DNA of 64,000 bases from Malaciobacter marinus (GTDB lineage: Bacteria; Campylobacterota; Campylobacteria; Campylobacterales; Arcobacteraceae): positions 1,860,001 to 1,924,000 of the forward strand of contig NZ_CP032101.1 of the NCBI RefSeq assembly GCF_003544855.1, read 5' to 3'. The notes beneath the pieces are model-generated. The model was given only the letters and a program-made list of their open reading frames with translations, was not told the DNA's origin and made no database searches. Both the position numbers and the translations under genes were made by a program. Every line of letters starts with the position of its first letter. Position 1 is the stretch's first letter. Of the stretch, positions 8,644 through 17,029 are shown piece by piece.

Positions 8644-8962
8644 AATTTGTTACTAATTTTAAACCAATAATTGATGAAATAAGTGTAAATAAAAAAAATA
8701 GTCTCATCATACTAGCTGGTTCTTTATAAAATAAAATTCCTATTATAATAGTACCAAATGCACCTATTCCTGTCCAAATTGCATAAGCTGTTCCTATTGG
8801 AATAGACTCTAATGCTTTTGTTAGACTAATAAAACTTCCTAAGGCAAAGAGTACAAAAATCAAAGTTGGTATAAGTTTTGTAAAATTTTCTGTTAGTTTT
8901 AGCATTGAGGCAAAACCTATTTCTAAAACACCTGCTAAAATCAAATAAATCCATGCTGACAT
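8642..8962 (-). CDS. SMR-family exporter, SugE/Gdx-like
   Basis: A 106-aa small multidrug resistance protein with four membrane helices. Glu14 in helix 1 ('LAGVLEIGFAS') is the proton/substrate-coupling residue. 'PIGTAYAIWTGIGAFG' in helix 3 is the signature of the SugE/Gdx (guanidinium exporter) branch. The Trp normally found three residues after the Glu in that branch is Phe here, so substrate is uncertain (guanidinium or quaternary ammonium). AAGGAG precedes the ATG. It is divergent from a MarR gene with two matching palindromes between them, one overlapping this gene's TATAAT -10 box (9000-9005), which implies drug- or metabolite-responsive control. Confidence 0.85.
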   Translation of the reverse strand: MSAWIYLILAGVLEIGFASMLKLTENFTKLIPTLIFVLFALGSFISLTKALESIPIGTAYAIWTGIGAFGTIIIGILFYKEPASMMRLFFLFTLISSIIGLKLVTN

Positions 8963-8981
8963 AGATTCTCCTTTAAATATC

Positions 8982-9000
8982 TATCTTTCTTGGAAAGATA
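8982..9000. promoter_or_regulatory. Operator 1 in the SMR-MarR spacer
   Basis: TATCTTTC-TTG-GAAAGATA is a perfect 8-3-8 palindrome overlapping the end of the minus-strand -10 box TATAAT (9000-9005) and the expected start site of the SMR gene. This is the usual place for a MarR repressor site. Confidence 0.75.
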
Positions 9001-9019
9001 TTATATTTTTACTTAATTT

Positions 9020-9038
9020 TACCTTTCTAGGAAAGATA
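9020..9038. promoter_or_regulatory. Operator 2 in the SMR-MarR spacer
   Basis: TACCTTTC-TAG-GAAAGATA repeats the 8-3-8 design of the first palindrome with one mismatch between arms. Its centre is 38 bases from that of operator 1. It lies in the -35 region of the MarR promoter, so it could mediate autorepression. Confidence 0.7.
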
Positions 9039-9048
9039 AATTTATTTA

Positions 9049-9057
9049 TGTTATAAT
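9049..9057 (+). promoter_or_regulatory. Extended -10 promoter of marR, six bases before the ATG
   Basis: TGTTATAAT is an extended -10 box (TGn-TATAAT). Only six bases (CTCTTT) separate it from the ATG at 9064, and no ribosome binding site is present. Transcription should therefore start at or next to the ATG, giving a leaderless mRNA. Confidence 0.6.
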
Positions 9058-9063
9058 CTCTTT

Positions 9064-9549
9064 ATGAATTTAAAATCCTTTGAAACCAATCTTGAAAATG
9101 TAAAAAAATTAACACCAGAAGTTTATAAAGACAGTATGAATATTACTATTCCATTTTTTATTTTACATAGAAAAATATTTGAACATGGAGATAAGTTTTT
9201 AAAGAAAAACTTTTTATTAAATCAAAGTGAACTTGATATATTATCAACGCTTTATTATAAGGCTGAAAATAACTTTACTATGAGTCCTACAGATTTATAT
9301 GATGTAATGTTTTTTTCTTCAGGTGGAATGACAAAAGTACTAAAAAAACTTGAACAAAAAGAGTATATTAAAAGAATTGATAATATATTAGATAAAAGAA
9401 GTAAACTTGTACAACTAACAAATCTGGGTAAAGACATAACAAAAAAATCTTTAAAACAAATAGTAGAACTTGAAGATAAATATTTTGATAAATTAGACAA
9501 GGAAGAACAAAAGCTTTTAAATAAACTACTTTTAAAAGCTTTATCTTAA
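9064..9549 (+). CDS. MarR-family transcriptional regulator
   Basis: The 161-aa product has the winged-helix fold of MarR repressors: 'LNQSELDILSTLYY' at about 49-62, recognition region 'MFFSSGGMTKVLKKLEQKEYIKR' near 80-103, and the wing 'DNILDKRSKLVQLTNLGKDI'. It probably represses the divergent SMR exporter and itself through the two palindromes in the spacer. The ATG has no Shine-Dalgarno sequence and sits six bases after a perfect TATAAT. Its last codons contain a hairpin that can terminate the convergent gene. Confidence 0.88.
   Translation: MNLKSFETNLENVKKLTPEVYKDSMNITIPFFILHRKIFEHGDKFLKKNFLLNQSELDILSTLYYKAENNFTMSPTDLYDVMFFSSGGMTKVLKKLEQKEYIKRIDNILDKRSKLVQLTNLGKDITKKSLKQIVELEDKYFDKLDKEEQKLLNKLLLKALS
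9511..9541 (-). terminator. Terminator for the alarmone hydrolase gene, embedded in marR
   Basis: AAGCTTTTAAA pairs with TTTAAAAGCTT (11 bp, nine-base loop) inside the last codons of marR. Read on the minus strand it follows the stop of the HD gene by about ten bases and is followed by TTTTGTTC, as in an intrinsic terminator. Confidence 0.55.
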
Positions 9550-9552
9550 ATC

Positions 9553-10092
9553 TTAATCAATATATTGATTATAATCTTCTATTTTCTTTTCTAATCTTGC
9601 TGATAAATAAAGGTTTGAATTTTTTAAACATGAAAGAATAAATTTAGCCTCTTTTAAATAAGCTTTTTTCTTTTCATTATCCCAATGTTTTGGTGGCTTT
9701 TGTAAGTTTGTTATTCTATCTGCAAGTTTTACTAATTGTACTTCATATGGTTGTTCTAAAATTCTATTTAAACTATCTTGCATTTGCTCTTTTTTAGGTA
9801 AATCAGAGTTTTTACTTAAAGCTTCTACCCCCTCAGCTATATCTAAACCAAACTCATCAAAAATATCATCAAAAGTAAAAGATGTATCTTCAAGTACATC
9901 ATGTAAAAGTGCACATGATATTGCTTTATTTGCTTTATCATCATCAAGTTTTGACTCTATACTTGCATGAATCACTTCCATTGCTACACTTGTAACATGT
10001 GTTAAATACGGCAAATCATAAGGTGTTTTTTGCTCTTTATGTGCTTTTGCTGCAAATCTTAAAGCTTTTAAATACTCTTCTTGAGAAAACAT
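9553..10092 (-). CDS. Small HD-domain alarmone hydrolase (MESH1/SAH-like)
   Basis: The 179-aa protein matches stand-alone HD hydrolases related to SpoT (MESH1-like, (p)ppGpp 3'-pyrophosphohydrolases). Motifs are 'YLTHVTSVAMEVI' (first metal His, about residue 31), 'CALLHDVLEDTSF' (HD plus ED, about 60-72) and 'VKLADRITNL' (about 121-130). No synthetase or regulatory domain is present. It follows the DnaQ-like gene by one base. A role in clearing alarmones or other nucleotides is inferred from the family. Confidence 0.78.
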   Translation of the reverse strand: MFSQEEYLKALRFAAKAHKEQKTPYDLPYLTHVTSVAMEVIHASIESKLDDDKANKAISCALLHDVLEDTSFTFDDIFDEFGLDIAEGVEALSKNSDLPKKEQMQDSLNRILEQPYEVQLVKLADRITNLQKPPKHWDNEKKKAYLKEAKFILSCLKNSNLYLSARLEKKIEDYNQYID

Positions 10093-10093
10093 A

Positions 10094-10909
10094 TTATCTT
10101 CCTTTATTTATAATGTTATCAGATTTTGAAAAGTTTATTAACTCTTCTGTTGTCAAAACATTATTTGGTAAACTTTTTAAAGACTCTTTTAATATATATG
10201 TTGTACTTAAAGCATCACTGTAAGCTCTATGTAAATTATCTATTTTTATATGTAAAAGTTCCTTTAAAAAATCTAAACCATACCTTTGAGCATCAATTGT
10301 TCTTCGTGCAAGAGCAATAGTACAAAGCTTTCTATTTTCTAATTGACCCAAATGATATTTTTTTAAAGAATCAGATATAAAATTGTAATCAAATTTTATA
10401 TCATGAGCAACAAAAACATCATCTTCTAAAAAAAGTTTAAACTCTTTTAATACTTTTTCAACAACGGGTGCATTTTCTAACATTTTAGGTGTGATATTTG
10501 TAACTTCTTGAATATATCTTGGTATACTTTTTGCAAAAACCAAAGAATCAAAACTATCAATTATTTTTCCATTTTTATACTTAACAGCACCAAGTTCAAT
10601 TATTTGCCCTTTATTTACATCAGAACCATTTGTTTCTATATCAACTATACAAAAAGTCTGCTCTTTAAAAGGTGTTTTATTTGTCTTTAAAAAGATATTT
10701 TCACCCTCAAGTTCTATTGGTAAACCATTTGATAATAGTAATTCCATTTCTAATTCTGCATTTTCATAAAAAGTATCTTTAAAACTATCTAATGTAGCTA
10801 AAAACTCATCTAATGGCATATCTTTTTTATTTAATTTTGCTATTAATTTATCGATATTTGAAACGTGAGTACTTTTTCTATTTCTATTTTTTCTATTTTT
10901 AGATCTCAT
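10094..10909 (-). CDS. DnaQ-like 3'-5' exonuclease
   Basis: A 271-aa DEDDh exonuclease. Exo I 'FCIVDIETNG' is near residue 87, Exo II 'VFVAHDIKFDYNF' near 166, and Exo III 'HRAYSDALST' near 236. An ~80-residue N-terminal extension begins with a very basic stretch ('MRSKNRKNRNRKSTH'), perhaps for nucleic acid binding. It may serve as a polymerase III epsilon subunit or a related proofreading nuclease. It overlaps the end of trpF by 11 bases and is followed one base later by the HD gene. Confidence 0.85.
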   Translation of the reverse strand: MRSKNRKNRNRKSTHVSNIDKLIAKLNKKDMPLDEFLATLDSFKDTFYENAELEMELLLSNGLPIELEGENIFLKTNKTPFKEQTFCIVDIETNGSDVNKGQIIELGAVKYKNGKIIDSFDSLVFAKSIPRYIQEVTNITPKMLENAPVVEKVLKEFKLFLEDDVFVAHDIKFDYNFISDSLKKYHLGQLENRKLCTIALARRTIDAQRYGLDFLKELLHIKIDNLHRAYSDALSTTYILKESLKSLPNNVLTTEELINFSKSDNIINKGR

Positions 10910-11489
10910 GTGCTTTTTGTATAAACTCTTTCATTTTTTCTTTATCTTTTTTACCTTTTGATGATTCAACTCCACTACTAACATCAACAGCAAAAAAATT
11001 ATAGTTTTTTAACTCTTTTAAATTTGAAGCTTTTAATCCACCTGCTAAAATAATTTTTGAACAATCTATTTTGTCAAACCACTCTAAAGCGACCCTTTTA
11101 CCAGCCCCTCCAAACTCTTCAACAAAAGCATCAATTAAATAATAAGATTCTTCTAAATTTTCTAAATCTTCTTTTGATTTTGCTCTTATTACTTCAATAT
11201 ATTTAACATTTAAATTATCAAACTCAGTTTTATCTTCATCATCAATTATTTGAGCTAATTGCATTCCAGCAAGAAAACATATATCATTTATATGTTTTGA
11301 GGATTCATTTACAAAAAGACCTACAGTTTGTATAAAAGGAGGAAGTTTATCAACTATTTTCTTTGCTTCTAGTGCAGAGATATATCTTGGGCTTTTTTCA
11401 TAAAAAACAAATCCAAGTGCATTTGCACCTGCTTTGATAGCTTCTAAGGCATCTTCTAAGTTTGTTATACCACAAATTTTCACTCTCAT
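10899..11489 (-). CDS. trpF: Phosphoribosylanthranilate isomerase
   Basis: TrpF isomerises phosphoribosylanthranilate to the substrate of TrpC. The 196-aa TIM barrel starts with the conserved 'VKICGIT' at 3-9, has 'LGFVFYEKSPRYI' near 26-38 and ends with 'FFAVDVSSGVES'. It is separated from trpC by 7.7 kb and cotranscribed with an exonuclease gene, whose start lies within its last codons. Confidence 0.95.
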   Translation of the reverse strand: MRVKICGITNLEDALEAIKAGANALGFVFYEKSPRYISALEAKKIVDKLPPFIQTVGLFVNESSKHINDICFLAGMQLAQIIDDEDKTEFDNLNVKYIEVIRAKSKEDLENLEESYYLIDAFVEEFGGAGKRVALEWFDKIDCSKIILAGGLKASNLKELKNYNFFAVDVSSGVESSKGKKDKEKMKEFIQKAHEI

Positions 11490-11552
11490 GTTTCTAAACT
11501 CTCATTGATTTTTTTGGATTATATCATTTTTTATTTAATTTAAACTATCTTA

Positions 11553-12194
11553 CTAAATTTGTAAACTTTTTATAGCTTTTGAATAATCACCATTTCCAAA
11601 TACATAACTTCCAGCAACAACTACATCAACACCAGCATCTTTAAGTTCATGGATATTTTTATCATTTACTCCTCCATCAACTTGAATAAGACAGTTTGGA
11701 TTTCTTTTATTGATAAGTTGTTTTAACTTTTGTGTTTTTTCTATAACACTTGAAATAAATTTTTGTCCACCAAAACCTGGATTTACAGACATTAGTAAAA
11801 CCATATCTAAGTCTTCAAGCAAATACTCTATACTTTCAGGAGTTGAATGGGGATTTAAAACAATTGCCGGTTTTATACCATAGCTTCTAATTTTTTGAAT
11901 AAGTCTATGGGGATGCTTTTCACTTTCTATATGAAAAGATATATATTCTGGTTTTAATGGTGCAAATAAATCTACAAAAAATGTGTTATTTTCAACCATA
12001 AGATGAACATCAAGTGGTTTAGTAGCAACCTTTGCTACAGGAGTAACTACAACAGGGCCTATTGTCATATTTGGAACAAAATGTCCATCCATTACATCAA
12101 CATGAATCAAATCACATCCACCATCACAAATTGCTTTTATTTCTTCATCTAATTTCCCAAAATCTGCTGATAATATAGAGGGTGCAACAAGCAT
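11553..12194 (-). CDS. rpe: Ribulose-phosphate 3-epimerase
   Basis: Interconverts ribulose 5-phosphate and xylulose 5-phosphate in the pentose phosphate pathway. The 213-aa protein has 'APSILSADFG' at 4-13, 'HVDVMDGHFVPNMTIG' near 31-46, 'MSVNPGFGGQKF' near 135-146 and 'QVDGGVND' near 171. AAAGG precedes the ATG. It lies upstream of trpF on the same strand with a 63-base gap. Confidence 0.95.
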   Translation of the reverse strand: MLVAPSILSADFGKLDEEIKAICDGGCDLIHVDVMDGHFVPNMTIGPVVVTPVAKVATKPLDVHLMVENNTFFVDLFAPLKPEYISFHIESEKHPHRLIQKIRSYGIKPAIVLNPHSTPESIEYLLEDLDMVLLMSVNPGFGGQKFISSVIEKTQKLKQLINKRNPNCLIQVDGGVNDKNIHELKDAGVDVVVAGSYVFGNGDYSKAIKSLQI

Positions 12195-12243
12195 AAATAA
12201 TACCTTTAATAAAATTTTTAAGGAAATTATACCATTGTTTTTC

Positions 12244-12278
12244 TTGAAAAGCTATTTTAATCTTTTATAGCTTTTCAA
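12244..12278 (-). terminator. Terminator after the MCE gene
   Basis: TTGAAAAGCTAT pairs with ATAGCTTTTCAA (12 bp) around an 11-base loop, overlapping the stop codon of the MCE gene. It separates the PqiA/PqiB-like operon from rpe. Confidence 0.65.
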
Positions 12279-14610
12279 ACTTAGGATTCCACTCTAACCA
12301 CTCATTTTTTACATCATCATACAAAATAAACTCTTGTAAATTTTGTGCTTTTTTCTCATATTTTGTAGGTGTTACAAGAGAGATTCCTCCTGAAATTAAA
12401 GTTTCTAAAGTTTCAGTTGTAACTTTTACTCCAAACAGACTAATATCCATACCAAAAGCTGTTGCATTATAAAAAATAGAGTTTTCTCTAACTAGATGTT
12501 TAAACTTTTTATTTATATAAAGTTGAAGTTTCACATGTGTTCCATCATTTGAAAGTTCAAACTTTTCAACAAGCCCTATTTTAAATTGTCTATAATAAAC
12601 AGGAGAATTAACTTTTAAAGAACTTTTTCTTTTTGCTTTTACAATAACTCTTAAACCATCATTATTAAAGTTTTGTTCTTTATAAATATCTTTTAAACTA
12701 TCATAAAAACTAAAATTAAAATACCTATTTACACTTTTTGCTTTTTCATTTAAAGTCACAAAAGATACTCCACCTTTTATTAAAGTATTTAAAGAAGTTG
12801 TCTTTATATCTATTTTTTTCAATGAAAAATCAACATCAATTCCTCCAATTGAATAAAACTTAGTAGACTCATTTATATGTTTTGCAAATTTATCAAATAT
12901 AAAAACCTCAACATCTACACTATTACTTTTTTCATTATATTTTTTATCAATTATTTTTCCAGCTTCTACACCCTTATAGTAAACACTACTTTTTTGAGAT
13001 ATTTTTGAAGCATCATCTATATTTATTGTAAATCTTTCACCTTTTTGTTGAAGATATTTATCTTTTAACATCTTGTCATAACTTTCAAATAAATAAAATC
13101 TATTTGAAAGTTTTTTAGCTTTTACATCACTAGTTTCAAAGGCAATAGATGAGTTAATAAAACCACTTAAAGGAGCTGTTTTAAAACTAATATTTTCTAG
13201 TGAAGCCTTAAACTCAACTGGTGATTGCATATAAAAATTTGTAGTTTGATTTACTAAATATTGATACTTTTTAAAAATCTCTACTTCAAGTCTTAATTCA
13301 TCTGAATTTTTATGAAGTTTTTTACTTTTAACTCTTCCAACTTTTATATCTTTAAAATAAACAGGTGCATTTTTTGATACTTTTATTCCTTCATCACTTT
13401 TTAAAACAATAGTATAAACCTCTTTTGCCATTGGCAATGAATGTAAGCTATAAATCTCTTTTTTATTTTGTTTTTTACTTGAAGTTTTAAAAACTTTTAT
13501 ATGATTTCCTTTTATCAAAGAAGAGATATTTTCTAACTTTTCAAGGGAAATTTCTGGTGAGATTAATTGAAAGTATGGATTATGTTCCAATAAAGAAGCA
13601 AACTGTTTTTTGAATTTTATAAATAAATAGCCTTTATTATCATTTAACATATAGCTCATATCATCTACATAAGCTACTTCTATGCCATTATAATAAACTT
13701 TACTAAACTCTTTTTGTAAGCCATGCTCTTTTTTAGTCTCTAAAATCACATAATCTTTTAAGTATTCTATTTCTTCTTTATTATCATATAAATTAAACAC
13801 TTTTGTTTTATCTTTTAAAGTAGGACTAAAGTCATCTGAATCAAACTCTATTCCGCCTGCAACTAGTGAGGCTAATGTATCTATTTTAAATTTTATACCA
13901 CTTAATGAAGCTTTTAATTCAACACCACTAATATTCCAAAAGTTACTATCTTCTTTTACTAAATCCTTATAATCATTTTCTATAAATATTGTATAGAATA
14001 TATCATTTTTAATAAGGTTTTTCTTTACTATTTTACCTACAATAAAACTTTTGTATAAGACTGAAGAACCAACTTCTAAAGTTCCTTTTTCAGACTTCAA
14101 TGTCAAAAATACTCCATCATCAAAATAGTTTATTGGTTTTTCACTAACAGCTTCAAAGGTATATTGGGATTTTAATTTTTTTATCTCTTGTATATTTTGA
14201 ACCATTGGCATTGCTTCTATATATACTCCACTAAGAATTGTATCAAGTCCTGAAATTTCTGTAATTGTAGCTTTTGGTTCAACTTTCCAAAACTTAGCTC
14301 CTTTTGTAGCAACTAAAGGTAAGGCTTTTTTATGTACTTCTATTTTTACTAAAAATCTATTTATATTTTTTTCATCAACTTCAATACTTGAAATAATACC
14401 TATTTTTATGCCTTTATATTTCAAAGGTGTTTTTCCAGCTACAAAACCCTCTGCATTATTGAAATAAACACTAATCTTTTCTCCTTGGTCATCAAAATGT
14501 TTATATAACATCCAAGATGAAATAAGCAAGGCAATAAAAGGCAAAAGCCAAATAATAAATACAAACTTACTACTTTTTTTAACACTATTGTGTTCTACTT
14601 GTTCAATCAT
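12265..14610 (-). CDS. PqiB/LetB-like protein with six MCE domains
   Basis: A 781-aa membrane-anchored periplasmic protein. After one N-terminal helix ('FVFIIWLLPFIALLISSWML') six MCE domains follow, each marked by a strand pair like 'VYFNNAEGF..PLKYKGIKIG' at about residues 40, 165, 290, 405, 530 and 645. MCE proteins form stacked hexameric rings that carry phospholipids across the periplasm. E. coli PqiB has three domains and LetB/YebT seven; six is between them. The chosen ATG follows the upstream PqiA-like stop by one base, with AAGGA in place; an earlier in-frame start at 14643 would run into that gene. No PqiC lipoprotein gene follows. Confidence 0.85.
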   Translation of the reverse strand: MIEQVEHNSVKKSSKFVFIIWLLPFIALLISSWMLYKHFDDQGEKISVYFNNAEGFVAGKTPLKYKGIKIGIISSIEVDEKNINRFLVKIEVHKKALPLVATKGAKFWKVEPKATITEISGLDTILSGVYIEAMPMVQNIQEIKKLKSQYTFEAVSEKPINYFDDGVFLTLKSEKGTLEVGSSVLYKSFIVGKIVKKNLIKNDIFYTIFIENDYKDLVKEDSNFWNISGVELKASLSGIKFKIDTLASLVAGGIEFDSDDFSPTLKDKTKVFNLYDNKEEIEYLKDYVILETKKEHGLQKEFSKVYYNGIEVAYVDDMSYMLNDNKGYLFIKFKKQFASLLEHNPYFQLISPEISLEKLENISSLIKGNHIKVFKTSSKKQNKKEIYSLHSLPMAKEVYTIVLKSDEGIKVSKNAPVYFKDIKVGRVKSKKLHKNSDELRLEVEIFKKYQYLVNQTTNFYMQSPVEFKASLENISFKTAPLSGFINSSIAFETSDVKAKKLSNRFYLFESYDKMLKDKYLQQKGERFTINIDDASKISQKSSVYYKGVEAGKIIDKKYNEKSNSVDVEVFIFDKFAKHINESTKFYSIGGIDVDFSLKKIDIKTTSLNTLIKGGVSFVTLNEKAKSVNRYFNFSFYDSLKDIYKEQNFNNDGLRVIVKAKRKSSLKVNSPVYYRQFKIGLVEKFELSNDGTHVKLQLYINKKFKHLVRENSIFYNATAFGMDISLFGVKVTTETLETLISGGISLVTPTKYEKKAQNLQEFILYDDVKNEWLEWNPKFEKL

Positions 14611-14611
14611 A

Positions 14612-15211
14612 TTAATCCTTATCCCATAATAATCTAGTATCAAAACTTTGTGTTGCTAACATAGTTGAAATTACAACAACAGTAAATGCAATTGCTGCTA
14701 AACCTGCACTTATATTAGTAAGATTTCCAAACTGCACCATTACAATCATTAAAGCCACTACAAAAATATCAAGCATTGACCATTTTCCTATAAATTTTAT
14801 AATTCGATAATATTTTGTAGCATTTTTAGCAAGTGAAATTTTATTATATCTTGTAACATACAAAAGATATAAAAGTACAGCAAGCTTAAATATAGGAACT
14901 GCAATACTAGCTATAAAAATGACTATTGCAATAAAATAAGATTTTGTTTGAAAAAAATATAAAATCCCATCAAAAATAGTACTTTTTTCCACTACACCCA
15001 AGGTTGTAACTTCCATCATTGGCAATAAATTTGCAGGAAAAAGAAATATGATAGCAACAAGGCTAAAACTAAGTGTTTTTAAATATGAATACTCATCTCT
15101 TTGCTTTAATTTACTATTACATTTAGGACATACTTTTTGCTTACTTTCTAAAACCTTCATACAATGCATACAAAGAACTAAGCCTAAATCTTTATCATTT
15201 TTATATTTCAT
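14612..15211 (-). CDS. PqiA/LetA-like half protein, second copy
   Basis: A 199-aa integral membrane protein with an N-terminal zinc ribbon (C14, C17, C28, C31; 'LCMHCMKVL..VCPKCNSKL') and four membrane helices of the PqiA domain. E. coli PqiA and LetA (YebS) fuse two such units; here they are separate genes. It overlaps the first half by four bases (ATGA) and is followed by the MCE gene. The pair probably forms the inner membrane part of a lipid transporter. Confidence 0.82.
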   Translation of the reverse strand: MKYKNDKDLGLVLCMHCMKVLESKQKVCPKCNSKLKQRDEYSYLKTLSFSLVAIIFLFPANLLPMMEVTTLGVVEKSTIFDGILYFFQTKSYFIAIVIFIASIAVPIFKLAVLLYLLYVTRYNKISLAKNATKYYRIIKFIGKWSMLDIFVVALMIVMVQFGNLTNISAGLAAIAFTVVVISTMLATQSFDTRLLWDKD

Positions 15212-15807
15212 TCTTCATTCCAAATATCTTGTGGATTAAATAAAGACATTGTTAAAAACATCATAATTAAAAATCCGAAGAAAAAATACAATCCCAAACC
15301 AATATGTAAAGTTGCCATTTTTTGAAGTTTGATAATAGCCACAACAATACTTATCATATAAACTTCAGCCATTTGCCACTCTAATAAGTGTTCATATAAT
15401 TTCAAAAATTTTGATACATACTTTGAATTTTTTCCAAATTTCAAAGGAGTTAAAATAGATAAAATAAGCAAAAGCATAAAAAAAGGCACGACTATACCAA
15501 TAAATGTGATAAAAATAGAAATAGCCACATATCCACTTTTAAAAAAAATCAATAAAGTTTCAACTAATGTTGTTGTTTGTTTTAAATCTAAAACTTCAAG
15601 TGTAAGTATTGGTAAAAGTATTGCAGGGAAAAATAGTATAATAGAAGTAATTGCAAGTAATAGTACAGTTTGATAATCTTGACCAAACTTATAAATGAGT
15701 GCGTTACATCTTGGGCAATGAAACTGATGTTTGTAATCTGTTTGTGGTTTATTTAAAACTAAGGCACAATCTTTACAAACTACTATATTCTTCAATTTAT
15801 TTTGCAA
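15208..15807 (-). CDS. PqiA/LetA-like half protein, first copy
   Basis: A 199-aa partner of the next gene, with the same layout: zinc ribbon (C11, C14, C31, C34) and a four-helix PqiA domain ('LLPILTLEVLDLKQTTTLV' near 65-83). The start is TTG, with AAGGA eight bases upstream. It is first in the minus-strand operon and divergent from the RND efflux operon across a 77-base spacer. Confidence 0.82.
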   Translation of the reverse strand: MQNKLKNIVVCKDCALVLNKPQTDYKHQFHCPRCNALIYKFGQDYQTVLLLAITSIILFFPAILLPILTLEVLDLKQTTTLVETLLIFFKSGYVAISIFITFIGIVVPFFMLLLILSILTPLKFGKNSKYVSKFLKLYEHLLEWQMAEVYMISIVVAIIKLQKMATLHIGLGLYFFFGFLIMMFLTMSLFNPQDIWNEE

Positions 15808-15840
15808 TATTTATTTCCTTTTTCAACAAAACTATACTAT

Positions 15841-15846
15841 TATAAT
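15841..15846 (+). promoter_or_regulatory. -10 box of the RND efflux operon
   Basis: TATAAT lies 38 bases before the adaptor ATG in the spacer between the divergent PqiA-like and RND operons. No conserved -35 is visible, as is usual in Campylobacterota. Confidence 0.5.
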
Positions 15847-15884
15847 ATACAAATAATAATTAAAAATATAAAAAAGGTTTATTT

Positions 15885-17021
15885 ATGTATTTATCAAAAA
15901 GAATCACTGTGCTTATTTTTACTTTTATCTTAGCTATATTTACTACAGCATGCCAAGATAAAAAACAAAATGAAAATACTGAAGAAAAAGTAAAAACAGT
16001 AAAAGTTGATGTTCATACATTAAAAAAACAAACTTATCCTATTTGGGTTAATTTTTCAGGGAAAACACAAGCTTACAAAAATGTAGCTATTACTTCAAGA
16101 GTAACAGGTGAACTTGAAAATAGGCATTTTGAAGCAGGAGATTTTGTAAAAAAAGATCAACTATTATTTAAAATAGATGATACCAAATACAAAAATATTG
16201 TAGAACAAAAACAAGCTACTTTAGAAAAAGATAAAGCAAGTTTAAATCTAGCAATAGCAAATGTAAAAAGATATACACCCTTAGTAAAAAAAGGTCTTGC
16301 ACCAAAAGAAAAATTGGACCAACTAATAGCAGAACAAAAACAGTTAAAAGCAGTAGTTGATGCAGATTTTGCAGCACTTAAACAAGCAAAACTTGATGTG
16401 GAATATACCCTAATAAAAGCTACAATTGATGGAGTTATAGGAAAACCTTTAGTTGATATTGGAAATATGATAAATGCCTCTTCTACAAAATTAGCTAAAA
16501 TAGTTCAATCAAACCCTTTATATGTAAACTTTAATCCAAGTACAGATGAAGTTTCACTAATTAAGAAGTATAAATCAGAAAATAAACCAAAAGTTGAAGT
16601 AATACAATCACAAAATGAGTACAATACAGTAAAAACAACAGGACATGTTGATTTTATTGATAATGTGACAAGTGAAACAACAGGTACAGTTGCAATGAGA
16701 GCTATAATAAACAATGATGAGAATCTTTTACTTCCTGGAACTTTTGTTGAAATAAATCTATTTATTACTGATGAAATACCAGTAATTGCAGTAAGCCCAA
16801 ATAATATTGGTCAAAACCAATTAGGTTCATATGTACTAGTTGTAAATGAAAACAATAAAATAGAGACAAGACAACTTAAACTAAATTATAGTAATAAAGA
16901 TTTAATAATCATCTCAAAAGGCTTAAAAGAAGGTGATAAGGTAATTGTAAGTGATATAACTAAACTTAAAAATGGTGTAACGGCTGAAACTACAGAAGTT
17001 GCAAACCCAATAAAATTATAG
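15885..17021 (+). CDS. RND efflux periplasmic adaptor lipoprotein
   Basis: The 378-aa membrane fusion protein has a lipoprotein signal (Cys about residue 23, 'FTTACQDKK'), paired lipoyl half-motifs and an alpha-helical hairpin around 95-160, then beta-barrel and membrane-proximal domains. It links the inner membrane pump to TolC. It is cotranscribed with the pump (eight-base gap) and TolC. No regulator gene of the TetR type is adjacent. Substrates cannot be told from sequence. Confidence 0.9.
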   Translation: MYLSKRITVLIFTFILAIFTTACQDKKQNENTEEKVKTVKVDVHTLKKQTYPIWVNFSGKTQAYKNVAITSRVTGELENRHFEAGDFVKKDQLLFKIDDTKYKNIVEQKQATLEKDKASLNLAIANVKRYTPLVKKGLAPKEKLDQLIAEQKQLKAVVDADFAALKQAKLDVEYTLIKATIDGVIGKPLVDIGNMINASSTKLAKIVQSNPLYVNFNPSTDEVSLIKKYKSENKPKVEVIQSQNEYNTVKTTGHVDFIDNVTSETTGTVAMRAIINNDENLLLPGTFVEINLFITDEIPVIAVSPNNIGQNQLGSYVLVVNENNKIETRQLKLNYSNKDLIIISKGLKEGDKVIVSDITKLKNGVTAETTEVANPIKL

Positions 17022-17029
17022 GATTTTTT

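Noticed and set aside
12265-14610. A virulence 'mammalian cell entry' invasion factor
   Set aside because: The MCE domain name is historical; the gene context with PqiA-like proteins shows a lipid transport role.
14610-14643. An 11-residue N-terminal extension on the MCE protein
   Set aside because: It would overlap the preceding PqiA-like gene; the later ATG has AAGGA and starts just after that gene's stop.
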